DNA from: Dokdonella sp.
Lineage (GTDB): Bacteria; Pseudomonadota; Gammaproteobacteria; Xanthomonadales; Rhodanobacteraceae
Direction: 5' to 3'
Length of the DNA stretch: 64,000 nt
Assembly (NCBI RefSeq): GCF_019634845.1
Contig: NZ_JAHCAQ010000006.1
Coordinates: forward strand, 124,001 to 188,000
The position numbers and the translations under genes were made by a program. The notes beneath the pieces were generated by a model, which had not been told where the DNA came from, did no database searches, and was given only the letters and a program-made list of their open reading frames with translations. Positions 41,901 through 49,983 of the stretch are shown here, piece by piece. The first letter of the stretch is position 1; every line of letters begins with the position of its first letter.

Positions 41901-43616
41901 TCAGTTCGCGTCGAAGCCGTTGGCGAAGAGGACGTCGCTGCTGCTGAATTCGACCACATAACCGGTGCTGCCGCCGCTGACGTCGAGGCGCCAGCCGCGG
42001 TGGTAGGTTTCGTCATCGCCGCTGCGCGTGGTCCAGTCCAGCGCGCTCAACGTGGCGCCGGGCGGTGCCAGCACGCGGATCGTGAGCGGCCCGGCCTGCG
42101 CGGTGCGCCCGCTGATCACGGGCTGCAGCGGCGTGTTGACCTGGAAGGTCGCCGTGCTGCCACTGCCGAGCGTGAAGCTGTCGCTGACGGTGAGCTTGCG
42201 GGCGGCAAAGTCGATCGTGCGCTGCCACCCACCCACGGCCGCGTCGCCGGCGTAGGCTGGCGTGAGGTCGGCCACCGCGTGCACCGCGCCACCCGCGCCG
42301 GGCGTGACGCTCATCGTCGAAGTGGTGCCGTCGCGTTGCGGCACGATGTGGCCGTTGCGCTCGAAGCGCAGCACGTTGTGGGTGTCGGTGCCCTGCTGGA
42401 TGCCGCTGTGGGTCCAGATGTTCTCGGTGACCGCGAGCCAGGTGCCTTCGTAGAGCGTGAACGAGCCCTGGTCCTGGTGGGCATGGCTCTGCAGGTAGGG
42501 GCCGGCCGAGAAGTTGAGCCAGATCGCCGCCGTGTCCCAGCCACTGCGCGCGAACAGCTGCCCGGTGCCGGCGGCATGGTAGACGAGGGCGGTCGGTGCC
42601 ACGGTGTCGGTGCCGGCCGGCAGCAGGTTGTGGCGGTAGTTGAAGCCGCTTTCCATGTCCTGGTCGGAGATGCGGTGCAGCCACCACGCGGCATCGGCGC
42701 GGGCAGCGGCATCGAGGGTCTGTTGGCGCGCCTCCAGCACGAGGTGGCGGTGGTAGTCGTAGATGACGGGCTCGGACACGCGCGCCTGATCGCCGATCGG
42801 CGCGACCTTGTCGCGGGTCGGTACGGTGGCGTGGATCCACCAGCGGATGCTGTCGGTCAGGTGCGCGTTGGCATTGGCCAGGTCGGTGCCGGTCGAATCA
42901 CGCCACAGGCGATACAAGCCGAACAGGCTGCGATGCGACAGGCCGTAGCCGCTGCCTTCCTGGCTGCCGCCGCCGGCAATGGCGGCCACGTAGTCGCGCA
43001 GCGCCGGCAGCTTGTCGGTCGTCAGCAGATTGAGCCAGGTCGTGTCGTTGCTGGCCAGGCCCCAGTACATCGTCGCGGTGACGAAGCTGTAGTAGTAGTT
43101 GTTGGCCGGATCGGTGGTCGCCCAGCCCGACCACGGGAACGCCACGCCGCCCCAGCTCGCCTGCGCGTGGTGCCACACGTTCCACACCGCCTGCTGCGCA
43201 TAGGCAGCCCAGCGCGTGCGCTGCGTGCCGGTGGTGTAGGCCGCGCACCAGTCGTAGGTGAGGGCGAGATCGCCGATCATCGGGCCGACGTGGAGGTAGG
43301 AATCGCCGGCGACTTCGGGGCGTTGCTGGTTGGCGATGGCCTGTTCGGCGGCAACGACCTGGGCTTCGACCGTGGCGACGGCCAGCTGCGCATAGCGCGC
43401 ATCGTTGCTGAGGCGATACATCCAGGCCGCATCGGTGGCCGTGAATCCGTAGCCGGGATTGCCGGCCAGCGCCGCGTCGACGAAGCCCTTGAAGCGTTGG
43501 TACTGCGGCGAGGCCGTGTCGACCCAGGACAGGTCGAGCACGATCGTGGCGCGACACGGCAGCGCCAGCAGCGCCAGCGCGATGCCCAGCAGCCAACGCC
43601 TGTGGATCGGTTGCAT
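41901..43616 (-). CDS. Secreted heparinase II/III-like protein with GFD tail
   Basis: 571 residues from ATG 43616, with GAGGAA about 8 bases upstream. A signal peptide (MQPIHRRWLLGIALALLALPCRA) is followed by an alpha/alpha toroid region (YDWCAAYTTGTQRTRW, NNYYYSFVTATMYWGLA). A beta-sandwich with SHAHQDQGSFTLYEGTWLAV comes next; its HxHxD pattern matches heparinase II/III-type polysaccharide lyases. The C terminus reads SSDVLFANGFDAN, like other secreted proteins in this window. The substrate is unknown; alginate, heparin-like or other uronates are possible. Confidence 0.78.
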   Translation of the reverse strand: MQPIHRRWLLGIALALLALPCRATIVLDLSWVDTASPQYQRFKGFVDAALAGNPGYGFTATDAAWMYRLSNDARYAQLAVATVEAQVVAAEQAIANQQRPEVAGDSYLHVGPMIGDLALTYDWCAAYTTGTQRTRWAAYAQQAVWNVWHHAQASWGGVAFPWSGWATTDPANNYYYSFVTATMYWGLASNDTTWLNLLTTDKLPALRDYVAAIAGGGSQEGSGYGLSHRSLFGLYRLWRDSTGTDLANANAHLTDSIRWWIHATVPTRDKVAPIGDQARVSEPVIYDYHRHLVLEARQQTLDAAARADAAWWLHRISDQDMESGFNYRHNLLPAGTDTVAPTALVYHAAGTGQLFARSGWDTAAIWLNFSAGPYLQSHAHQDQGSFTLYEGTWLAVTENIWTHSGIQQGTDTHNVLRFERNGHIVPQRDGTTSTMSVTPGAGGAVHAVADLTPAYAGDAAVGGWQRTIDFAARKLTVSDSFTLGSGSTATFQVNTPLQPVISGRTAQAGPLTIRVLAPPGATLSALDWTTRSGDDETYHRGWRLDVSGGSTGYVVEFSSSDVLFANGFDAN

Positions 43617-43743
43617 GCGTGGATTCCTCGTTGCCTGGAGCCGGTGCGGGCTGCGCGCGTGACTGCCGGCGCCGCGCTGCGCACATGCTAGCCCACGTCG
43701 GTGCGACCCGAACGCGACCTGTGCCGCACTGTGCGGGCCGCGG

Positions 43744-45543
43744 TCATGGGCGCGGCCAGCGCAGCTCGGCGCAGGTGCCAATACCGTCGGCGCCGGCGCC
43801 GAGGCTGAAACGGCCACCCAGTGCGCGCATGCGCAGCTCGACATTGCGCAGGCCGCGCCCGCCGCCGGCGGCGGGTGCCACGCCACGGCCATCGTCGTTC
43901 ACCGCCAGCACGATCTGGCTGCCTTCGAGCTGTGCCGCCACCTGCAGTGTTCGTGCGCCGGCATGTTGTATCGCGTTGCTGAGCAGTTCCTCGATGCAGC
44001 GGAACAGTTCGGTGAGGCGCCGGCTGCTGCCGACCTTCACTTCGGCGACGGCATCGATTTGCCATTGGCTGCGCATGCCTGCGGCAGCCAGCGGTGCCTC
44101 CATGCGCCGACGCAAAGTCGACAGCGCAGTGCCGAGCGACTGGCAGGAGCCGTCGATCGCATCGATCATCAGACGCAGGTCGAGCAGCGCGCGCTGGATG
44201 TCGGTGGCAAGTTGCGAATGCGGAGTGTGCTGCCGGATCTGCGTCAGCACTGCGAGCAGGCGGGCGCCGAAGCCGTCATTGATGACATCGAGCATGTACT
44301 GCCGCTCGTCGTGTGCGAGCTCGCCCGACACCATGTCCCACACCCGGCCGCTGGCCGCCGGGCTGTTGAGCAGGCTGTCGTCGATGCGGTGTCCGAGCCT
44401 GCGTGCCGCCTGGCCGAGCAGACGCGTGCCGGCGCTGGCGCGACGCGCCAGAAGCACACCGAGCACGATGACGAGCACGGTGGTGCCGAGCGGGTAGATG
44501 CCGATGGTGCTGCGCAGCGGGAACACGAACTTGCTGGTGGTCTCGAGCACCGCGCAGGCGATCGCGAAACCGAGTGCCCAGCGCAGGCTGGTGCGTTCGG
44601 CCAGTGGGGCATGGCGTGCGCGCACGCTGAGCTCGATGATGAGGCCGCCAGCCAGCAGTGCCACTGCGATCCAGTAGCCCAGTTCCCAGTTGGGCGCGCT
44701 GACGAGTCCGGCCAGCGTCATCGCTGTGCGCACGACGATTGCACCGAGCAGCAGCAACGTGCTCCAACGGTGTGCCAACACCGCCCAGAACTGGCACAGC
44801 AGCCGATACATCGCGAACACGAACAGCAACACGCTCAGATCCGACAGCGCCCGCCAGCGGGTGGCATCGAGCGGCATCACGGGGCTCAGCACATACAACA
44901 TGCGACATGCCGCCAGCACGACGCACACGATGTACCAACGCCATATCGGCAGGTTGCGCTGCAGCGACGCCAGCGTCGTGGCGATGAGGCCGAGAATCAC
45001 GAGCAGGGCGAGGCAGGTGGCCGTGATCCCGGTCTGGCGCCACCAGTTGGCGAGCCAGACCCCGTGCAGGGCTGTGCGCTCACCGACGCAGACCTGGCCC
45101 AGCCGGGTGTCACCGAGCGTGCGCGCGACCGGCAGGCGCAGCAGCAACGTGTTGCGACCCTCGCGCAGCGCGTCGTTGGCCAACGGGTGCAGGTGTGGGC
45201 CGCGGCTGCGGTGCTCGTGGCGTGAAAAGTCGACTTCAGGAGTCAGATCACGGCCATTGAGCACGAGGCTGTAGATTGGTGCGGCGTGACTGATGTAGAC
45301 GGCCAGACCGCTGCTCGCAGCCGGCACCTCGAACACATGTTCCAGGCTCAGGGTGCGCGCGCTCGTCGCATCGGCCACGCGCAGCGGCAGGCGTGGTGTG
45401 GTTCCGCTTGCCAGGTCGGTCATGTGCTGGACGCACAGCACGGCCGGCGGCACGCTGTTGCGGTAGAGCAAGGCGACGCCGAGCATCGCCGCCAGCAGGA
45501 CGATTCTGCTCCACCACGGACGGAAGGCGAATGCGGCGGGCAT
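43744..45543 (-). CDS. Histidine-kinase homologue lacking the phospho-acceptor His (Asn422)
   Basis: 599 residues. An N-terminal membrane segment (about 11-27) and a periplasmic beta domain (about 30-165, with LNGRDLTPEVDF) precede about seven membrane helices (about 175-400). The cytoplasmic part begins with RQYMLDVINDGFGARLL: the position of the H-box histidine is asparagine, encoded by AAT at 44278-44280. The ATPase domain is intact, with N-box EELLSNAIQHA (Asn523), G1 box NDDGRG and G2 GRGLRNVELRM. It starts 5 bases after the stop of the paralogous kinase. It should bind ATP but cannot autophosphorylate on this residue. Confidence 0.88.
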   Translation of the reverse strand: MPAAFAFRPWWSRIVLLAAMLGVALLYRNSVPPAVLCVQHMTDLASGTTPRLPLRVADATSARTLSLEHVFEVPAASSGLAVYISHAAPIYSLVLNGRDLTPEVDFSRHEHRSRGPHLHPLANDALREGRNTLLLRLPVARTLGDTRLGQVCVGERTALHGVWLANWWRQTGITATCLALLVILGLIATTLASLQRNLPIWRWYIVCVVLAACRMLYVLSPVMPLDATRWRALSDLSVLLFVFAMYRLLCQFWAVLAHRWSTLLLLGAIVVRTAMTLAGLVSAPNWELGYWIAVALLAGGLIIELSVRARHAPLAERTSLRWALGFAIACAVLETTSKFVFPLRSTIGIYPLGTTVLVIVLGVLLARRASAGTRLLGQAARRLGHRIDDSLLNSPAASGRVWDMVSGELAHDERQYMLDVINDGFGARLLAVLTQIRQHTPHSQLATDIQRALLDLRLMIDAIDGSCQSLGTALSTLRRRMEAPLAAAGMRSQWQIDAVAEVKVGSSRRLTELFRCIEELLSNAIQHAGARTLQVAAQLEGSQIVLAVNDDGRGVAPAAGGGRGLRNVELRMRALGGRFSLGAGADGIGTCAELRWPRP

Positions 45544-45548
45544 GGCAT

Positions 45549-47339
45549 TCAAAACAGTGGCACGCTGAACTGCGCGTACCGCGTCGCTGCGTCCGCGGCG
45601 CACAGCGCGAAGTCGCCGTCGACGGCACCCATCACGCGGTGGACGCGATCGATGGTGGCTGCGCCCCAGTCGCCGCGACCACCGCTGACCACGAAGCGCG
45701 CATGGTGGCGCGAGGCCTCCACGCGGATCGTGAGCGCGGCGCGCGGATCGTGCTCGAAGCACTCGCCGAGCAGCTCCTCCAGGCAGCGGTATACCGCGAT
45801 GAGGCGGTGGCGGTCGCCGATGATGACCTCGTCGATTCCGTCCAGCCGCCAGGCACAGCAGTCGGCGGCCGGTGGATTGGCCTGCTCGATGCGATGCCGC
45901 AGGCGCGCCATCGCGCTGGCGAGCGTGGGCGAGGAATCGTCGAGCGCGTCGAGCATGAGACGCATGTCGACCAGCGCCCGCTGGATCTGCCGCTGCAGTG
46001 CCGTTTCGCCGAGTTCGCGGCGGGCGCGGGCCAGCACGCTCACCAGGCGCGAGCCGAAACCGTCGTGGATGTCGCGCAGCAGACGCCTGCGTTCGCGCTG
46101 GCTGACGCCGGCGGCGACCTCGGCCCACAGCCGCTCGGGTTGCAGCGCCTCGGCCGCGATGGCCTGATCGAGATCATCGGCCAGCGTCGCGGTGGCGGCC
46201 GCCAGCACGTAGCCGCCGACAGCCATGCGGCGAATCAGCAGATAGCCGAGCCCGAGCGCAAGCACCACCGTGGCGAGCGCGCTGCTCCACATCCAACGCT
46301 GTTCGAACGGCAGAACGAAGTAGCCGATCTCAAGCACACCGACCGCGGCCGCATAGGCGAAGATGCCGATCACCACACGTCGTTCCACGCGGTGCATGGC
46401 GCTCGCGTGGCGCACGGTGGCGATTGCGATGGCGGCGCCGTTGATGACGACGATGAGGAGTGGCCCCGCGTCGAGCAGGGCTGAAGGCAGCACGGCGGCG
46501 AGCGGCCCGCGCAGCGCACAACCGGCCAATGCCAGCGCACTGGTCGCGCCGATGAAGTATCCGAGCGTGCGGCTGCGGAACTGCCAGTGTGCACGCATCA
46601 GGTGGTACAGCGCGAGCGGGATCAGCAGCAGGCTCGCATCGTCGAGCCAGATCCACGCCAGCGGTCCACCCGGGCGATACGGCATCGACAGGTACAGGTT
46701 GCGCTCGGCCAGCGGCGTAAGGCACAGCGCATACCACAGGTAGGCGGGCTGGCGGTCGCTGATGAGCCACAGTACAAGCGCCAGCAGCGCCAGCGCGATC
46801 AGCAGCAGCAGGCAGGCGCGCGGCACCAGCACCATGCGCCACCAGTTGGCGCGGAACGCCGGTTCGAGCGCGCTGCGCGCGGCAACGCAGACCTGTTCCA
46901 GCCGCGTCGGCCCAAGTGCTGCGAGCTGCGGCAGCGTGATCCGCAACACGTTGTCGTTTTGACGCAGCAGCTCGTCCGGCAGGAATTGCAATTGCGGCGC
47001 CAGCTCACGGACGTCGCGCGCGGCAAGGTCGATTGCCGGGGTCAGGTCGGCGCCATTGAGTTCGATGCGCGCGAACGGCAAGGCAGCGCCGACCACCAGC
47101 GCCAACGAGGGTCGGGTGGCGCGCGGTGCATCGAAATGGAAGTCGTGGCGCAGCAACGGCACGCCACCTGCGCCGGCGAATCCGGCTGCCTGTGGCGGCG
47201 GGATCGGCAGGCAGTGTGCGTCCGCCGCCTCGCGGTAGCGCATCGTCGCTACGCTCAGCACGACTGCCGCCAGGATGCCGAGCCACCAGCACGCAGCGCC
47301 GAGGCGGCGGGCATGGGCGCGTCCGGCTGCTGGTTGCAT
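45549..47339 (-). CDS. Histidine-kinase homologue with H-box but degenerate ATPase domain
   Basis: 596 residues and a paralogue of the next gene: one N-terminal membrane segment, a periplasmic beta domain (LNGADLTPAIDL), about seven membrane helices, then a HisKA_3-like segment RRRLLRDIHDGFGSRLVSV with phospho-acceptor His425. The ATPase part is degenerate. The N-box reads EELLGECFEHDP, with Glu526 where Asn should be. The G1 box DDGxG is reduced to SGGRG, and the second Gly-rich box is absent. It is probably unable to bind ATP normally. It starts 7 bases after the response-regulator stop. Confidence 0.88.
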   Translation of the reverse strand: MQPAAGRAHARRLGAACWWLGILAAVVLSVATMRYREAADAHCLPIPPPQAAGFAGAGGVPLLRHDFHFDAPRATRPSLALVVGAALPFARIELNGADLTPAIDLAARDVRELAPQLQFLPDELLRQNDNVLRITLPQLAALGPTRLEQVCVAARSALEPAFRANWWRMVLVPRACLLLLIALALLALVLWLISDRQPAYLWYALCLTPLAERNLYLSMPYRPGGPLAWIWLDDASLLLIPLALYHLMRAHWQFRSRTLGYFIGATSALALAGCALRGPLAAVLPSALLDAGPLLIVVINGAAIAIATVRHASAMHRVERRVVIGIFAYAAAVGVLEIGYFVLPFEQRWMWSSALATVVLALGLGYLLIRRMAVGGYVLAAATATLADDLDQAIAAEALQPERLWAEVAAGVSQRERRRLLRDIHDGFGSRLVSVLARARRELGETALQRQIQRALVDMRLMLDALDDSSPTLASAMARLRHRIEQANPPAADCCAWRLDGIDEVIIGDRHRLIAVYRCLEELLGECFEHDPRAALTIRVEASRHHARFVVSGGRGDWGAATIDRVHRVMGAVDGDFALCAADAATRYAQFSVPLF

Positions 47340-47346
47340 CGGCTGC

Positions 47347-47991
47347 TCAGACGAGTCGCTGGCGCCGGGCCTCGAACAGGGCCTGGGCGAGATTGGAGAC
47401 CTGCAGCTTCTCGTACACGTGGCGCACGTGGGTGTAGATCGTCGATGGCTGGGTGCCAGTCAGTTGCGCGATCTGGCGGTAGTTGTGACCCTGCGCGGCC
47501 AAGTGCAGCACCTTGCGTTCGCTGCCGGTGAGTTGCGCGGCCGGTGCCGCCGGTGCGCCGGCCGCGGAGGCTGTGCGTCGCAGCAGGCCGACGAGCCGCT
47601 GCGCGATGGTCGGGCTGATGCACGATCCGCCGGCCAGCGTGATCCCGATCGAATGCGCGATCGTGCTCGCCGGATCGTGCTTGGACACGTAACCGCTTGC
47701 GCCGGCCGTGATCGCCTCGACCACGACGTCCTCGTCGGCGAGCGAGGAAATGACCAGCACGTTCGGCCGTGCCGCGAGCCTGGCTGCGTGGCGGATCGCC
47801 TCGATGCCACTGCCATCGGGCAGCGACAGGTCGGCCAACAACAGGTCGCAACGCTGCGTATCGAGCAGGCGCCGACACTGCGCCACGTGGTCGGCGTCCT
47901 GGATGCTGAAGGGGGGTGGCACGCAGGCGGCAATGGCCTCGTGAACGAGCTGGCGCGCGTCGGGATCATCTTCGAGCACGAGAATGTGCAC
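47347..47991 (-). CDS. NarL/FixJ-family response regulator
   Basis: 214 residues from GTG 47991, supported by a perfect AAGGAGG nine bases upstream; the longer open frame is unsupported. The receiver domain has VLEDD, phospho-acceptor D54 in LLLADLSLPDGSG, a serine in VISSLAD and the lysine in YVSKHDP. The C-terminal LuxR-type helix-turn-helix has LTGSERKVLHLAAQGHNYRQIAQLTGTQPSTIYTHV. It is the first gene of the operon with the two complementary kinase homologues. Confidence 0.93.
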   Translation of the reverse strand: MHILVLEDDPDARQLVHEAIAACVPPPFSIQDADHVAQCRRLLDTQRCDLLLADLSLPDGSGIEAIRHAARLAARPNVLVISSLADEDVVVEAITAGASGYVSKHDPASTIAHSIGITLAGGSCISPTIAQRLVGLLRRTASAAGAPAAPAAQLTGSERKVLHLAAQGHNYRQIAQLTGTQPSTIYTHVRHVYEKLQVSNLAQALFEARRQRLV

Positions 47992-48488
47992 GGCTGCGAA
48001 CCTCCTTCCCCGTTCGCGGACGATCCGCGCGGATGCGTATGCCGTCGCGGGCCGCGCGCCCTGCATGCGAGACGGTCAGCGGCGCATCGACGCGAACGCA
48101 TGATGATAATGAGCGCGGTGGCCGGCCACTGCCGATGACTTATCGCCACTCGTCATATCCAAACGCTGGATCTCCGCAGATTTGCCGATGGCAGGGCGGT
48201 GTGCTGCCGATAGGCTTGCCAGCGTTCTGCACCGAGCCGACCGCCACCGGAGGCGCGGGTTGGTGTGCCAGCACTCGGTGCCGGGCGATGCCCAGACAGC
48301 ATTCGCCAGGCACATCCACGGACGGATCGCCCACGGACCAGCTTCCCCCCGCTCGCACGGTTGGTCCGTGGGCGGCGAGCCCGGATGGCTCCCGCGCGTG
48401 CCCGACACGATCGGCAGTGGCTGGCAGCGGGCGCACGCGGTACTCCGGGCGCAATGCAAGTCGTCCCATCGCAGAGGGAGTCGATAGC
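47992..48488. other. Divergent intergenic region
   Basis: 497 bases between the response-regulator start and the GFA-family start. It presumably holds both promoters. The only feature seen is the long inverted repeat at 48328-48374. Open frames through it are not credible genes. Confidence 0.5.
48328..48374. repeat. 13-bp perfect inverted repeat
   Basis: CGCCCACGGACCA (48328-48340) and TGGTCCGTGGGCG (48362-48374) with a 21-base loop. It has no T-tract and lies about 115 bases before the GFA start. It could form a leader hairpin or a protein-binding site; the role is unknown. Confidence 0.7.
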
Positions 48489-49028
48489 GTGACCATGGTC
48501 TTGTCATGTCATTGCGGCGCAAGCCGCGTCCTCGCCACCGGCAAGGCCGTGCTGCATGCGTATTGCCACAGCCAAGTCTGTCGCGAATTGTTCGGTGGCG
48601 CCGTGGTGGCAGTCACGATGTGGCGCGGCGCCGATCTCTCGCTCGCGTCGGGCGCACGGGCAGCAGGCTGCTTCGTGCAGCCGCTGCTGGAGGCAACGCG
48701 GCACTTCTGCGCCGGCTGCGGCAGCACCCTGTTCCTGGTCGATGCGCTCGGGCTGCGCGTGGTGTCGCATGCGCTCATCGCCGCCTCGTACCGCGGCATC
48801 CTGCCGGCGCAGCACGCGCCGACCATGCACCTGCACTACGCGCAGCGCCAGCTCGACATCGACGACGAATTACCCAAACATCTCGAGCGGCCCGGTGGGC
48901 CGCAGTATCAGCCGCGTCCGCCGGTCGCGCCGCTCGCGGTGACGACGCCGTTCGTCGAACGGCGCTACGCGATGCCGGCTGCACCGCGGCGCAGCGGCTT
49001 CAGCGGACCAGGCTCAGAAACAGCGTGA
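48489..49028 (+). CDS. GFA-family (CENP-V/formaldehyde-activating fold) protein
   Basis: 179 residues from GTG 48489, with AGGGAG eight bases upstream; ATG 48495 is the alternative. The zinc-binding pattern is CHCGASR at the start, YCHSQVCREL and CAGCGSTLF later, as in GFA domains, though spacing is not typical of the glutathione-dependent enzyme. The C-terminal 50 residues are Pro/Arg-rich. Function is unknown. The 3' end overlaps the convergent DUF3187 gene by 29 bases. Confidence 0.75.
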   Translation: MTMVLSCHCGASRVLATGKAVLHAYCHSQVCRELFGGAVVAVTMWRGADLSLASGARAAGCFVQPLLEATRHFCAGCGSTLFLVDALGLRVVSHALIAASYRGILPAQHAPTMHLHYAQRQLDIDDELPKHLERPGGPQYQPRPPVAPLAVTTPFVERRYAMPAAPRRSGFSGPGSETA

Positions 49029-49983
49029 CGTCCTGCGCGTGCAGCGCCTGCACGTCCTCGACCAGTCCGGCGCGCAAGGTCCAGCCCGAGCGCATGCGCC
49101 AGCCCGAGGACAGCGCCAGCGTGGTGGCGTCGCGCAGATAGGGAATGCGGCTGTCGTACAGCGCAGCATGCCATTGCAGCTGGGCGCTGGCGTCCCAGGC
49201 CGGGGTCAACTGCCAGCCGAGGGCGACGTCGGCGAACGGAACCAGCCGCTTGCGGCGGGCTGGCAGCAGGTCGCCATCGCCGCGGCGCAGCGCGCCCAGG
49301 CGTGCACCCCATGACAGCGGGCTCTGCGTTGCGGTCGATTGCGCGGCCAGCCACACACTGGCATCGACGGCGCGGTCATCGACCAGCACGCTGGCGCGAC
49401 TGGTGGGCAGTTTGAGCGTGGCGCCGAGCATCCATTCGCTGGCCGCACCGGCCGGCGCGCGCCAGGCGAGATCGACCAGCAGCGGCGTGGCCGCACGCAG
49501 CCTGCGGTCCAGATGCAGGCTGGTGTCCGCGTCGTGGTAGTCGATGACGTGACCATCGCTGCCGAGCTGACCGCGATCGCCATTGCTCAGTCCGAACACG
49601 CGGTGCCAGTCCTGCAGAAATCCGTCGAGGAAGCCATCGTCGAGTGACACCGCCGCGAGCGAGACGCGCGCCAGCCAGTGCTCGCCCAGACCGCGTGTCA
49701 CCGCGATGCGTCCTTCGTGCAGCTCGGCGTCGTAGAGCAGGTGTTCGCTGCCGCGGTCGAACGCCAGTTCGGTGTTGCTGGCGCTGGCGACGAGGTCGAC
49801 GCGCCAGCCGTCGGCGGCCACCGAGGGCGGCGCCAGCGGCAACCCGCCGGCAGCGACGAACGGGTTGGCGTCACGGTAGGGCAGCCACGCCGCGCCAGCC
49901 GCGCGGGCGGCGCCCGGCGCCAGCCACTGCAGGGCCACTGCAAGGCCGGCGGCGGCCAGCGCGCGCGGCACCCGCTCAGCCAT
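49000..49983 (-). CDS. DUF3187 outer-membrane protein
   Basis: 327 residues with a signal peptide (about 1-28). The mature part begins WLPYRDANPFVAAGGLPL, typical of DUF3187. Alternating beta strands follow (ELAFDRGSEHLLYDAELHEGR and many more), ending FLSLVR, consistent with an outer-membrane beta-barrel. It overlaps the RND permease gene by 8 bases and is the last gene of the efflux operon, where an outer-membrane channel is often encoded. A transport role is only inferred. Confidence 0.8.
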   Translation of the reverse strand: MAERVPRALAAAGLAVALQWLAPGAARAAGAAWLPYRDANPFVAAGGLPLAPPSVAADGWRVDLVASASNTELAFDRGSEHLLYDAELHEGRIAVTRGLGEHWLARVSLAAVSLDDGFLDGFLQDWHRVFGLSNGDRGQLGSDGHVIDYHDADTSLHLDRRLRAATPLLVDLAWRAPAGAASEWMLGATLKLPTSRASVLVDDRAVDASVWLAAQSTATQSPLSWGARLGALRRGDGDLLPARRKRLVPFADVALGWQLTPAWDASAQLQWHAALYDSRIPYLRDATTLALSSGWRMRSGWTLRAGLVEDVQALHAQDVTLFLSLVR

